A DNA stretch of 64,000 bases from Bacillota bacterium (GCA_023404345.1 JAEYCB010000041.1:15640-79639), one strand, 5' to 3'. Counted from the stretch's first letter, positions 17,755 to 27,010 are shown. The notes: generated by a model from the sequence alone, not told the origin. Numbers and translations: made by a program.

Positions 17755-18609
17755 ATGACGGATATTGCAATCGTGGGAAAAGGCCCGGCGGGATGGGCCT
17801 GCGCCATGACGGCGCGCATGCGCGGCCTTTCGGCCACGGTGATCGCGCCCGCGGGCAATGCGGGACTGCTGCATGCGGCTGAGCGCATTGACAACTATCC
17901 GGGCATGCCGCACGCCTCGGGACAGAGCATGCTGGAGAGCTTTCGCAGCCAGGCGCTGGAGCTGGGGGCCGAGGAACGCGCGGGGCTGGTGAGGCAGATT
18001 ATGCCCACGGAAAGCGGCTTTATGCTGCTGGTGGAAAACGATGTGATGGAAGCCAAAACGGTGCTGTTGGCTATGGGCGCGGCGCGGCCTGTACTTCTGC
18101 CGGGCGAAGCGGAGCAGCTGGGCCAGGGGGTGAGCTACTGCGCCACGTGCGACGGCATGTTCTACCGGGGCAGACGCATCGCGGTGCTGAGCGGATCGGT
18201 CCAGGGCGTTGAGGAAAGCGCCTTTCTGGCCGGGCTGGCGGCGGAGCTGGATTACTACCGGTTAAAGGCGCACGATACCACCGGGCTGGACTCGCGCATT
18301 CACCCCGTGGAGGAAAAGCCCCGCGCCATTTCGCGGGACGGGGAGGCGCTGGTGCTGCAAACCGACAAGGGCGAGCGGCGCTACGACGGCATCTTCATTT
18401 TCCGAGCGGCCATGCCGCTGTCCATGCTGCTTGCGGACCTTCGCACCGAGGGCAGCTACATCCCTGTGGACCGGGGCATGCGCACCAATATTCCGGGCGT
18501 GTTCGCCGCAGGCGACTGTACCGGAAAACCCTTGCAGGTGCCCAAAGCCGTGGGCGAAGGCAACATTGCCGCCATCAGCGCGGCGGAATATATTGCGAAA
18601 CGTGGATGA
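17755..18609 (+). CDS. thioredoxin-reductase-like flavoprotein without NADPH-binding motifs
   Basis: 284 residues, about 30 shorter than classical TrxB. The FAD-binding GKGPAG is at 8-13, IDNYPGMP at 45-52, the redox pair C129-A-T-C132, and the C-terminal GDCTGKP segment precedes VPKAVGEGNIAA. Where TrxB has GGGxSA and HRRxxxR for NADPH, this protein has SGSVQG (146-151) and YYRLKAHDT. This suggests it does not use NADPH and may belong with ferredoxin-dependent (FFTR) or related clostridial reductases. No thioredoxin or ferredoxin gene is adjacent. AGGAGG precedes the ATG. Confidence 0.8.
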   Translation: MTDIAIVGKGPAGWACAMTARMRGLSATVIAPAGNAGLLHAAERIDNYPGMPHASGQSMLESFRSQALELGAEERAGLVRQIMPTESGFMLLVENDVMEAKTVLLAMGAARPVLLPGEAEQLGQGVSYCATCDGMFYRGRRIAVLSGSVQGVEESAFLAGLAAELDYYRLKAHDTTGLDSRIHPVEEKPRAISRDGEALVLQTDKGERRYDGIFIFRAAMPLSMLLADLRTEGSYIPVDRGMRTNIPGVFAAGDCTGKPLQVPKAVGEGNIAAISAAEYIAKRG

Positions 18610-18690
18610 AACATCCACGCCGGCGCGTTATATGAGCGTACCGAACCGGCGAACAAAGCCGATTTGCATCACATGGAGGAGGATGACAAC

Positions 18691-19737
18691 ATGATCAATC
18701 GCACCGTACGGAAGGTGATCTCCCTGGTTGCTGCCCTGTGCCTTGCGCTGACAGCAGGCGCGGGTGCCCTGGCCGAAGGAGCCCAGGACATGGCGGACTT
18801 TGAAGCCCTGACCCCCTTGATGGATCTGGTATGTGCGGCTTCGCAATACTCGCCCAATGCGCCCGAATCCGTTCCCGGAGCAGACGGGGTGCTGACCGTT
18901 TCCTTTACCGACGCGTTTTTCAAGGTCGGCCAGACCTATGGCGCCGAGGTGGGTGTCACTGCCGATATGATCAATGACACCAACGCGCAGGCCGAGCTGC
19001 TGAGCAAAATCTTTGCTGCGCAGCTGCCCCAGCTGGAGCCCGTAGTGATGACCGACGACATCAACGGCTTCATCGGCTTCCATCCCGTCACGGTTAACCG
19101 TGGGGCCGATAGCGCCACCGTGCAGATCATCGGCGAAATCTATCTGGCGGACAAGCCCATGCGTGAGATGAGCGAAGCCGACTATAGCAACATCCAGTGG
19201 CTGGAGCGTGCGGTGTTTACCTTCCAGAGCGATTCCACCGCGCTCAATGGTTTCCGCCTGATGGGATACTCCGTGGGTACCGATCTGTCCCTGGAGGACG
19301 CCATGCAGGGCTACTTCGATCAGATTGCTGTGGAGTATGAAAGCCATTTGGGCTTTACGTTGCTCTATCCCGCCGTGTTCACCGACGACCTGCTGGTGGA
19401 AAGTGAAGACGGCGTGTCTGCCGAACTGCCTGATGGCAGCGCCAGTTTTGCAGCCAAGCGCATCGACAACACCAACGGCGCCAATTTGACCGATTACGTG
19501 GGCATCATCGCCAATGGCATCACCGGCAGCACCTCGACCATCAATGAGGAATCCCAGTACGGCACTGTAGCCTACACCACCGAGGATGGCTACTATGTCT
19601 TTGAGGTCTACATCGTGACCGACCGCTACATCTATCAGGCGGAGCTGCGCTTCCTCACCTCTCTGATGAGCCAGTACAGCATGTACACCTCTTACCTGGA
19701 AAATAGCTTCGTGGCCAACGAGCTGTATCAGGGCTAA
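18691..19737 (+). CDS. secreted protein of unknown function
   Basis: 348 residues with a clear signal peptide (MINRTVRKVISLVAALCLALTAGAGALA). The mature part is acidic, beta-rich and low in Cys; I recognise no domain. The ATG at 18691 follows GGAGGAGG by 8 bases; an upstream in-frame ATG lacks a site. It is 18 bases from the RsiV-like gene downstream and probably cotranscribed with it. Confidence 0.75.
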   Translation: MINRTVRKVISLVAALCLALTAGAGALAEGAQDMADFEALTPLMDLVCAASQYSPNAPESVPGADGVLTVSFTDAFFKVGQTYGAEVGVTADMINDTNAQAELLSKIFAAQLPQLEPVVMTDDINGFIGFHPVTVNRGADSATVQIIGEIYLADKPMREMSEADYSNIQWLERAVFTFQSDSTALNGFRLMGYSVGTDLSLEDAMQGYFDQIAVEYESHLGFTLLYPAVFTDDLLVESEDGVSAELPDGSASFAAKRIDNTNGANLTDYVGIIANGITGSTSTINEESQYGTVAYTTEDGYYVFEVYIVTDRYIYQAELRFLTSLMSQYSMYTSYLENSFVANELYQG

Positions 19738-19755
19738 GCAAAGGAGCATTTTGCC

Positions 19756-20511
19756 ATGAAAAGAGCGGCTGCGCTGTGCCTGGCGCTGTTCCTTACGCTT
19801 GCAGGCGCGGCCGCGCTTGCCATGGAAACTCCGCTGAATACGCAGGCGCCGGCGTTTGCCGGCGCGCTGCCTTTGGCTGATGATCTTACCGGCGAGCACG
19901 TCTGGCAGGCAGACGGCGTAACGGAGGACTGCACCCTGCGCTACCGGTATCCCCAGTTCGAAGCCTGGACGGAGGCTGACAAGGCCATCAACGCCTATTA
20001 TCAGGCCATGGCACAGGACATGCAGAACCTGTCTGAGCCTGTGGATGCATCCATTGACTATGAAGTAATGCACGATTCCAGCCGGTATGTGAGCGTGGTC
20101 CTCACTTCCACCAGTCTGGGCGGTGGCAAAGAGAGCATAAGCCTTTCGGCAGATACTTTCGCCCGCGACGGCCTTTATGCTGGCCAGCCCGTGAGCCTTT
20201 CACAGGTATTGGGGTTAGAGGAAGAGGGCGGCGAGCTCAGCGTGGGTCAGAGTGTGGCCGAACAGCTGGCGTACGACCTGATCTGGCGTATCGTGGAGCG
20301 CGATAGCCAGAATGCCGACGGCGATTATCTGGACGGGCTGACAAAGGAACAGCTGACCGGCGCATTCAGCCCTGAATCGGACTTTTATCTGGATGAGGAC
20401 GGAAATGTGGTATTCTTCATCCAGGCGGGTGAGATCGCCGGCGAGATTGCCGGCGTGCTACGCTTTCCTTTCGCTCCTGCGGAGCTGCTCAGCGCCGTCA
20501 AGGAGCCATAA
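19756..20511 (+). CDS. secreted DUF4163/DUF3298 (RsiV C-terminal-like) protein
   Basis: 251 residues with a signal peptide (MKRAAALCLALFLTLAGAAALA). The rest matches the pattern of the DUF4163/DUF3298 pair seen in the lysozyme-sensing anti-sigma factor RsiV and in free secreted proteins: YPQFEAWTEADKAINAYYQ, then SVVLTSTSLGGGKE, then FYLDEDGNVVFFIQAGEIA near the C-terminus. There is no anti-sigma N-terminal domain and no sigma factor gene nearby, so a stand-alone envelope role is more likely than RsiV itself. Confidence 0.75.
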   Translation: MKRAAALCLALFLTLAGAAALAMETPLNTQAPAFAGALPLADDLTGEHVWQADGVTEDCTLRYRYPQFEAWTEADKAINAYYQAMAQDMQNLSEPVDASIDYEVMHDSSRYVSVVLTSTSLGGGKESISLSADTFARDGLYAGQPVSLSQVLGLEEEGGELSVGQSVAEQLAYDLIWRIVERDSQNADGDYLDGLTKEQLTGAFSPESDFYLDEDGNVVFFIQAGEIAGEIAGVLRFPFAPAELLSAVKEP

Positions 20512-20520
20512 AAAAGAAAA

Positions 20521-20785
20521 AGTTTGGCGCGGGCCGCATGCGCGGACCGCGCTCAAACTGTTAAAAAATCCTTTTTGGGAGGCTTGGAGGGCCGCTGCCC
20601 TCCAAATGAAATCCGAATCCAGTGACATGTGCGGTGGATTCGGAAGCCTTGTAAAGCAAGGTTTCCTTGCGCGTTTCCCCGGCCGCGCCGTAGGCGCAGG
20701 GGAAACGTGTTTTGGCGGAAAAGATCGCCGCAGGCGAGCTTTTTCGACACGCTGGGCGCGGGCCGCATGTGCGGACCGCGCTTTT
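20521..20785. repeat. chain of seven intergenic hairpins bounded by a direct repeat
   Basis: Successive inverted repeats occupy almost the whole gap: 20521-20559 (AGTTTG...CAAACT enclosing a GC-rich palindrome), 20584-20605 (9 bp), 20612-20644 (perfect 10 bp), 20644-20664, 20672-20707 (9 bp), 20719-20744 and 20756-20781. The first and last share a 25-base GC-rich palindrome with one difference. The last ends in TTTT and can act as a terminator. No open frame with a ribosome site is present. Confidence 0.7.
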
Positions 20786-20795
20786 CCTATTTCCT

Positions 20796-21167
20796 TCATT
20801 TGTTTTTATTCACTTCGTCAAGCAGCTTTTGCCGCCACGACGGCACAGGGCCATCGTCGCTCCAGTATTCGTCGATCTGGACAATTCTGTCTCCGCACAA
20901 GCGCAGGAAGGAAACCGCGTGCAACGACTGCGATTCGTCCGCTGATTGAACCAGTACCACGCAGATGGTTACATCCCCGGCATACTCTACACGCTCCAGC
21001 CCGCCCTTCCAGGCGCCGGGATAAGCACAGTTGATGCGAATAAATTCTTCAGCGGAAAAGCGCTCACCCGTGTTGGGCCAGTGAATGATGGCGTCAGGCG
21101 CGAGGAACGTGCGCATGCCGTCACTATCCTGAGAGAGAACGGACTGCCAGTAGGCGCTCAGGTTCAT
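20796..21167 (-). CDS. NTF2/SnoaL-like small protein
   Basis: 123 residues fitting a SnoaL/NTF2-like cone fold: N-terminal helices (YWQSVLSQDSDGMRTFLAPDAIIHWPNTGERFSAEEFIRIN) then beta strands ending in VQIDEYWSDDG. Such proteins are hydrolases, isomerases or binding proteins; the substrate cannot be told. Its ATG overlaps the stop of the YgiQ gene by four bases (ATGA), implying translational coupling. Confidence 0.7.
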   Translation of the reverse strand: MNLSAYWQSVLSQDSDGMRTFLAPDAIIHWPNTGERFSAEEFIRINCAYPGAWKGGLERVEYAGDVTICVVLVQSADESQSLHAVSFLRLCGDRIVQIDEYWSDDGPVPSWRQKLLDEVNKNK

Positions 21168-23131
21168 GTGCGCCTGCCCCCTTTTCGCCCGGTTGGGGCA
21201 GTACGGCCTGCCTGCCGGGTGCTGGCGCGGTCTGCACGGCGGGAGGCAGGGATGTTCGTCCGGGCGGAAGTGTATCGCTGCGCATGAACGTTTATCCGGT
21301 CGCCCTTTTTCTGCGCTGCTCTTTCTGCTTGGGTGCGGATCGTGCGTGGCTGCACCAGCGCGTGGAGACCGAAACCGATGAGATCATCCCTGCCGCACAG
21401 ACGCAGCGCTTCGCGCACCAGATCGTGGTTGGCGGGATTTCGATACTGCAAAAGGGCGCGCTGCATCGCCTTTTCATGTGGGTTCTTGGGCACATAAACC
21501 GGCTGCATGTCACGCGGGTCCAACCCGGTGTAGTACATGCAGGTGCTAAGTGTGCCGGGCGTAGGGTAGAAGTCCTGCACCTGTTCCGGATAATGCCCCG
21601 TGTCGCGCAGATACTCCGCCAGCTCCACCGCATCCCTGAGCGTGCTGCCCGGATGGCTGCTCATCAGGTAGGGCACCAGGTACTGATTGAGGCCATATTG
21701 CCGGTTGATGGCATTGTAGCGGTCCACAAAGGCCTCGTACACCTCGCGGCGGGGTTTGCCCATCCGGCTGAGTACATTCGGGCTGATATGTTCCGGCGCG
21801 ACCTTCAGCTGTCCGCTGATATGATACCGGCACAGCTCAGTCAAAAACAGGTCGCTCTTATCGGCCATGAGATAGTCATAGCGAATGCCGGAGCGGATAA
21901 ACACCTTTTTCACACCCGGAATGGCCCGCATTTTGCGAAGCAGGGATACCAGCTCGGCATGGCTCACACGCATGTGTTTGCAAGGCGTGGGGTAGAGACA
22001 TTGCCGGTTTTTGCAGGCACCTTCCCGAAGCTGCCGGTCGCATGCAGGCTGGCGGAAATTGGCAGTAGGGCCGCCCACATCGTGGATGTAGCCCTTGAAA
22101 TCAGGAAAGGAGGCCAGGAGGCGGGCTTCCTTCAGGAGCGATTCCTCGCTACGGGAGGATACGATACGCCCCTGATGAAAGGTAAGGGCGCAAAAGCTGC
22201 ATGCCCCAAAGCAGCCACGCACCGCACTGATGGAGAAACGCACCTCCTGTAGAGCAGGCACGCCGCCCTGGGCGTCATACATCGGGTGAGCAAGCCGGTT
22301 GAAGGGCAGATCGTATACGCGGTCCAGCTCCTCACGCGTGAGCGGGAGAGCGGGTGGATTCTGCACCAGATAGCGCTGCGCATCCTGCTGCTGGCATAGC
22401 GCATGGCCGCGCACGGGGTCCTGCTCCTGATATTCCACCAGAAAGGCCTGGCAGTACGCTCGCTTTTCCGTGGAAACCTCAGCATGAGAAGGCAATAGCA
22501 GCGCGTCCCTGGGAGGCTGCTTGGCCATGTAGCACACGCCGCGCAGCTGGGGCAGCTCATGCGCAGGCATGCCGCGGCGGACCCAGTCGCAGCAGTCCAG
22601 AATGGTATTTTCGCCCATACCGTAGAGCAGGAGCGTAGCGGCGCTGTCCACCAGCACGCTGCGGCGCACCTTGTTGTCCCAATAATCATAGTGCGAAAAG
22701 CGGCGCAGCGAGGCTTCCACCCCGCCGATGAGCACCGGCACACCGGGATAGGCCTCATGGATGCGGTTGCAATACACGGTGACCGCGCGGTCAGGCCGCA
22801 AGCCGGCACGCCCGCCGGGAGCATATACGTCAGTATTTCGCCGCTTACGCGCGACGGTGTAGTGATTGACCATGCTGTCGATCACGCCGGAGGAAACCAG
22901 AAAGCCAAGCTTCGGTCTGCCAAAGCGCTTGAATGCCTCCGCACTGTGGTATTCCGGCAGGCAGAGCATGGCCACGCGGTACCCTGCTGCCTCCAGCACA
23001 CGACCGATGATGGCGTGGCCAAAGGAGGGATGATCTACGTACGCCTCGCCTACGGCATAGACAAAATCCGGCGCATCCCAGCCCAGTTGGGCAACCTCCT
23101 CAGGCGTGACGGGCAAAAAGGAGCCTGGCAT
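21164..23131 (-). CDS. YgiQ-family radical SAM protein (UPF0313)
   Basis: 655 residues. An N-terminal B12-binding-like region precedes a radical SAM core with the cluster motif RGCFGACSFC (CxxxCxxC). Family segments SGVIDSMVNHYT, IGGVEASLRRFSHYDYW, a second Cys-rich segment (CKNRQCLYPTPCKH) and VAPEHIS are present. The biochemical role of YgiQ is unknown. The C-terminal 55 residues are basic and low-complexity. The ATG at 23131 was chosen for GGAGG 9 bases upstream. Confidence 0.9.
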   Translation of the reverse strand: MPGSFLPVTPEEVAQLGWDAPDFVYAVGEAYVDHPSFGHAIIGRVLEAAGYRVAMLCLPEYHSAEAFKRFGRPKLGFLVSSGVIDSMVNHYTVARKRRNTDVYAPGGRAGLRPDRAVTVYCNRIHEAYPGVPVLIGGVEASLRRFSHYDYWDNKVRRSVLVDSAATLLLYGMGENTILDCCDWVRRGMPAHELPQLRGVCYMAKQPPRDALLLPSHAEVSTEKRAYCQAFLVEYQEQDPVRGHALCQQQDAQRYLVQNPPALPLTREELDRVYDLPFNRLAHPMYDAQGGVPALQEVRFSISAVRGCFGACSFCALTFHQGRIVSSRSEESLLKEARLLASFPDFKGYIHDVGGPTANFRQPACDRQLREGACKNRQCLYPTPCKHMRVSHAELVSLLRKMRAIPGVKKVFIRSGIRYDYLMADKSDLFLTELCRYHISGQLKVAPEHISPNVLSRMGKPRREVYEAFVDRYNAINRQYGLNQYLVPYLMSSHPGSTLRDAVELAEYLRDTGHYPEQVQDFYPTPGTLSTCMYYTGLDPRDMQPVYVPKNPHEKAMQRALLQYRNPANHDLVREALRLCGRDDLIGFGLHALVQPRTIRTQAERAAQKKGDRINVHAQRYTSARTNIPASRRADRASTRQAGRTAPTGRKGGRRT

Positions 23132-23194
23132 CGCGGTGCACCTCCAAAGATTGAGATGCACCCATTATAGCATATTTTAGCGCTTTGCCGCGCA

Positions 23195-23833
23195 TCAGAC
23201 GGGAAAAAACAACCATTGGGTGAAGATGCGCTCCATATCCCAGGTCAGGCTGAGGGTGTCGGAGGGCTGCGCCTCTACTGCGTCGGAGGAAATCGCCAGA
23301 CATAGTTGAGGAAACAGTACGCACCACCAGTTTTGCCCCTGCCCGCTGCCCAGCGTTACGCGCAAGGCGCGATAGTCTCCCTCCGGCAGTGTGACCTGTC
23401 CGTAGGTTTTGGCCGGGAGCGTCAAAACACCGGCCTGGGCAGTGACGGAGCCGGTGAAACCGTTTTCGCGGGCGCATGCCAGCGCCGCCTCCTCCATTTG
23501 AGTTACATGGGTCAAAAGCGTTTCGTACACTGTGGCCGCATCAGTTCGGGAGGCGTCCACCAGCATTTCGCCAAAAGCGGCGATCAGCGCGTCCCGCACA
23601 CACAGCTTGACACGCTGACTTTCCACGTCGTCACCGTCGGCCAGAATGTGCAGGCGGATGATCTCGCCATTTTTAAATGCTTCCAGCAGGGACTGCTCCT
23701 CCGGGGTGTATTCCGCGACCTCGCCCAATGAATGGAGCGGCCAGAGCAACACCAATAAAAAAGCCGCGGCGCAGACCAGCGCCAGCACGGCATTGAGCCA
23801 CAGGGAACGCCGCGGGTGAAGCCTTCGGAGCAT
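23195..23833 (-). CDS. spoIIR: stage II sporulation protein R
   Basis: 212 residues with one N-terminal membrane/signal segment. SpoIIR is made in the forespore and triggers SpoIIGA to process pro-sigma-E in the mother cell. Family signatures are clear: IIRLHILADGDDVESQRVKLCVRDAL, LPEGDYRALRVTLGSGQGQNWWCVLFPQLC. The ATG at 23833 has GGGAGGG six bases upstream; an in-frame GTG and another ATG lie 15 and 6 bases further up. A sigma-F-type promoter precedes it, as expected for this gene. Confidence 0.93.
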   Translation of the reverse strand: MLRRLHPRRSLWLNAVLALVCAAAFLLVLLWPLHSLGEVAEYTPEEQSLLEAFKNGEIIRLHILADGDDVESQRVKLCVRDALIAAFGEMLVDASRTDAATVYETLLTHVTQMEEAALACARENGFTGSVTAQAGVLTLPAKTYGQVTLPEGDYRALRVTLGSGQGQNWWCVLFPQLCLAISSDAVEAQPSDTLSLTWDMERIFTQWLFFPV

Positions 23834-23851
23834 AAGCATCCCTCCCACCTA

Positions 23852-23881
23852 TAGCCTGCCCGCAGCCCGGGTGAGGTATAC
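23852..23881 (-). promoter_or_regulatory. sigma-F-type promoter of spoIIR
   Basis: On the minus strand, GTATA, a 15-base spacer and GGGCAGGCTA, 18 bases before the start codon. This matches the forespore sigma-F pattern except at one -10 position and one weakly conserved site. Confidence 0.6.
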
Positions 23882-23915
23882 GCGGCGGAAAAACGACATT
23901 TCAGCAGCCGGCGGG

Positions 23916-23943
23916 TTGAATTTCCGTCAAAATGGTGTATGCT
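23916..23943 (+). promoter_or_regulatory. sigma-A-type promoter of the YugP-like gene
   Basis: TTGAAT, 16 bases and TATGCT, 43 bases upstream of the TTG start. Confidence 0.45.
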
Positions 23944-23986
23944 AAGCATGGGTCGTTCCACAAACGCCCAGCGAGGAGGATAACAA

Positions 23987-24670
23987 TTGTTCTATTGGGA
24001 TTGGACCATGATTCTTGTCATTCCCGGCCTGATTCTGGGTCTGTGGGCACAGATGCGGGTTTCGTCCGCCTTCAAAAAGTACAGCGCCGTTCATGCGCGC
24101 AGTGGCATGAGCGCGGAGGAGGCAGCCCGATCGATACTCAACGAGGGCGGATGCGGAAACGTAAGCGTACGAACGGTTTCCGGCAACCTGACAGACCACT
24201 ATGACCCGCGAAGCAATACGCTGCGTCTGAGCGATGGCGTGTATGGCTCCACCAGCGTGGCGGCCATCGGTGTAGCGGCGCATGAGTGCGGACATGCCAT
24301 GCAGCAGCATGAAGGATATGGACCTCTCAAGCTGCGCAGTGCGCTTGTGCCGGTGGTCAATCTGGGCAGCAACCTGTATTTTCCTATTTTCCTGATGGGC
24401 CTTCTGTTCAGCTGGGAGCCGCTGATCTATGTGGGCATTGCCTGCTTTTCGCTCACGCTGCTATTCTCACTGGTTACGCTGCCGGTGGAGTTTAACGCCA
24501 GCGGACGGGCGCTGCGCGTGCTGGAGCAGCAGGGCTATCTGAGCAGCGAGGAGATGGACGGCGCTCGTGCCGTGCTGAATGCAGCAGCCATGACCTATGT
24601 GGCGGCCGCTATCAGCAGCCTGCTGCAGCTGGTGCGTCTGCTCGTCATTGCGCGCAACCGCAGAGATTGA
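23987..24670 (+). CDS. yugP: YugP-family membrane zinc metallopeptidase
   Basis: 227 residues with an N-terminal membrane helix, the zinc motif H99-E-C-G-H103 and two to three C-terminal membrane helices, the layout of YugP (DUF2268-unrelated neutral zinc metallopeptidase family). The start is TTG with GAGGAGG 7 bases upstream. The substrate is unknown. It is followed after 27 bases by the helicase gene, and the three genes from here to 27942 probably form one operon. Confidence 0.88.
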   Translation: MFYWDWTMILVIPGLILGLWAQMRVSSAFKKYSAVHARSGMSAEEAARSILNEGGCGNVSVRTVSGNLTDHYDPRSNTLRLSDGVYGSTSVAAIGVAAHECGHAMQQHEGYGPLKLRSALVPVVNLGSNLYFPIFLMGLLFSWEPLIYVGIACFSLTLLFSLVTLPVEFNASGRALRVLEQQGYLSSEEMDGARAVLNAAAMTYVAAAISSLLQLVRLLVIARNRRD

Positions 24671-24697
24671 CCAAACCTGAAAAGGAGGGCCACAGCC

Positions 24698-27010
24698 GTG
24701 GGAGAAACGTTTCGGGTCTCCGTGCGCGAGCTGGTGGCCTTTTCTTATTTTCCGCCCGATATTACCCCGGTAGAGGATGCGGAGCGCATGCTGGCCGGCG
24801 GACGGGCACATCGGGCGCGCCAGGCCGGTGCAGGCGGTGAAAGCGAAAAGAGCCTTCGTCACACCTTTGCCTGCCTGGACGCGGACGTGACCGTCTATGG
24901 GCGGATGGACCTGTTTGAGGATGGCGACGTGCCCTTCGTGGAGGAAATCAAGCTGGGCTCGCAGGCACACCCGGAGCCGCTGCCGGAGCACTGGGCCCAG
25001 GCAGTGTGCTACGGCGCAATGCTTGCGCAGGAAAAGCCCTGCAAGCGGGTACGGTTGTGCGTGTGCTATGTGGACGAGGCAGGGGAGGCGCTCTCCCGCC
25101 ATGAGGAAACGCTGGACCGGGAAGGCCTGACCGCCGCGCTGCAAAGCCTGCTGGAACCATGGACAGCCTGGGCCCTGCACGAAAGCGCCTACCGGCGTGA
25201 ACGGGACGCGAGCCTTCAGACCCTTGCTTTTCCTTACGAAACCTACCGAAAGGGCCAGCGTGAGCTGGCTGTACAGGTGTACACCGCCGTTCGGCGTAAA
25301 AAACGGCTCTTTGCCAGCTTGCCCACTGGCACGGGTAAGAGCGTAGCGGTGCTGTATCCCGCGCTCAAGGCTCTTGGGGAAGGGCTGACCGGCAAGGTGC
25401 TGTATCTGACGGCACGCAACACCGCGCGCCAAAGCCCTATCCATGCACTTGAACGCATGTACCGGCAAGGCATGCGTGCCCGTTGCACCGTTCTCACCGC
25501 CAAGGAAAAGCTATGCCCCGCGCCCACACGCTGCCATCCGGACTTCTGTCCCCGTGCCAGGGGACACTACCTGCGCCAGGGGGACGCGGTGGACGAGCTG
25601 CTGGCTTGCACGGATGAGGTATGGACTGACGAGCGCATCCTCCGGACAGCAGAGCGTCACAACGTGTGCCCCTTTGAACTGGCCCTTGCGCTGGTGGATG
25701 TGGCCGACCTGGTCCTGATGGACCTCAACTATGCTTTTGATCCCTTTGCACAGGTCAAACGTCTGTTTCAGCATCGGCGGGATATGACGCTGCTGGTGGA
25801 TGAGGCACATCATGCCGTGGAGCGCGTGCGCGACAGCCTTTCAGGTGAGCTGGACAGCCGGGAACTGGTTCGCCTGCGTGCTCAGCACGGCAAGCGTGTG
25901 GGAAGAAAAACGCCGTATTACCGTGCGTTGACGGCACTGATCCATGAGTTGCGTGCACTGGGCGAGGGGGAGACTCCCCCTTTTGAGCGTACGCTGGACA
26001 TGCTGCCGGAGGGCGTCACGCAAAGGGCGGAGGAGGCGTTTGGCCTCGCCGTGCAACAATTGGCATGGGGCGGGGATGCGGAGGCGGTGGACGCTGTGCG
26101 CATGCTGATGGGCTTTCGGTATGCGGCAGCACATTTGGATGAGGACTACGCCGTGCTGCTGGAGGGGCGGGGACGCGAGCGGGTGCTTACGCTGTACTGC
26201 CTGTTGCCGGGCAAGGAAATCGCGCGCGTGACACGTGGACTTCGGGGTTCGGTCTTCTTTTCGGCCACGCTCACGCCGCTGCCTGCCATGAAACGGCTGC
26301 TTGGAGGCGAAGAGGAGGACGCCTGTTTCGCATTGACCTCGCCGTTTGATCCGCGTCATCTGGCAGTGGTGCGCAGACGCGTGCATACTGGTTATGACCG
26401 GCGCGAAAGCACCGCAAAGCAGATCGCGGACGCGCTGTGCGAGCTGACAGCGGCGCGGCCAGGAAGCTACATTGCCTATTTTCCCAGCTATGCCTATCTG
26501 AAGCTGGTTCAAGATTGCCTGGAGGAAACGGACGGCCTGCCGCCGCTGCTGGTACAGCGCCGCGACATGGCTGGGGACGAGCAGCTTGCCTTTCTGGAGG
26601 CATTTGAAAAGGAAAAAGGCCCCAAGCTGGGACTGTGCGTGCTGGGAGGGCTGTACAGCGAGGGCATTGATCTGCCTGGCGAGCGCCTGATCGGCGCGGC
26701 GGTGATCGGCATGGGCCTGCCCGTGCCCAGCGCGCGCTTGGCCGCTGTGCGCGCGTGCTATGAGCGGCATTTTGGCGACGGGTTTGGCTACGCCTGCCGC
26801 ATTCCGGGCATGCACAAGGTATTGCAGGCGGCCGGGCGCGTGGTGCGGTCCGAGACTGACCGGGGGATTGTGCTGCTGTTGGACGAACGCTACTATGATC
26901 CTGCCTATGCGGCGCTGCTGCCCGCGGACTGGCAGCTGTGCGACGGGGATATCGCCCTGGCCGCGCAAAGACTGGAGGAAACGGCATGCAAAAGAGGGGG
27001 AAAAGGATGA
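24698..27010 (+). CDS. DinG/XPD-type ATP-dependent DNA helicase with Fe-S cysteines and nuclease-like N-terminus
   Basis: 770 residues starting at GTG (AGGAGGG upstream). Residues 1-160 resemble a PD-(D/E)xK-type nuclease domain (YGRMDLFEDGDVPFVEEIKLG). Walker A LPTGTGKS lies near 209, a four-Cys cluster of the XPD/DinG Fe-S type (KLC, TRC, DFC and a preceding RC) near 262-285, and the DEAH box VDEAHH near 366. The C-terminal helicase half contains GLYSEGIDLPG and a Q-A-A-G-R-V-V-R motif. It should unwind 5'-3' in repair or R-loop removal. Most DinG proteins lack this N-terminal region, or have an exonuclease there instead. Confidence 0.85.
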   Translation: MGETFRVSVRELVAFSYFPPDITPVEDAERMLAGGRAHRARQAGAGGESEKSLRHTFACLDADVTVYGRMDLFEDGDVPFVEEIKLGSQAHPEPLPEHWAQAVCYGAMLAQEKPCKRVRLCVCYVDEAGEALSRHEETLDREGLTAALQSLLEPWTAWALHESAYRRERDASLQTLAFPYETYRKGQRELAVQVYTAVRRKKRLFASLPTGTGKSVAVLYPALKALGEGLTGKVLYLTARNTARQSPIHALERMYRQGMRARCTVLTAKEKLCPAPTRCHPDFCPRARGHYLRQGDAVDELLACTDEVWTDERILRTAERHNVCPFELALALVDVADLVLMDLNYAFDPFAQVKRLFQHRRDMTLLVDEAHHAVERVRDSLSGELDSRELVRLRAQHGKRVGRKTPYYRALTALIHELRALGEGETPPFERTLDMLPEGVTQRAEEAFGLAVQQLAWGGDAEAVDAVRMLMGFRYAAAHLDEDYAVLLEGRGRERVLTLYCLLPGKEIARVTRGLRGSVFFSATLTPLPAMKRLLGGEEEDACFALTSPFDPRHLAVVRRRVHTGYDRRESTAKQIADALCELTAARPGSYIAYFPSYAYLKLVQDCLEETDGLPPLLVQRRDMAGDEQLAFLEAFEKEKGPKLGLCVLGGLYSEGIDLPGERLIGAAVIGMGLPVPSARLAAVRACYERHFGDGFGYACRIPGMHKVLQAAGRVVRSETDRGIVLLLDERYYDPAYAALLPADWQLCDGDIALAAQRLEETACKRGGKG

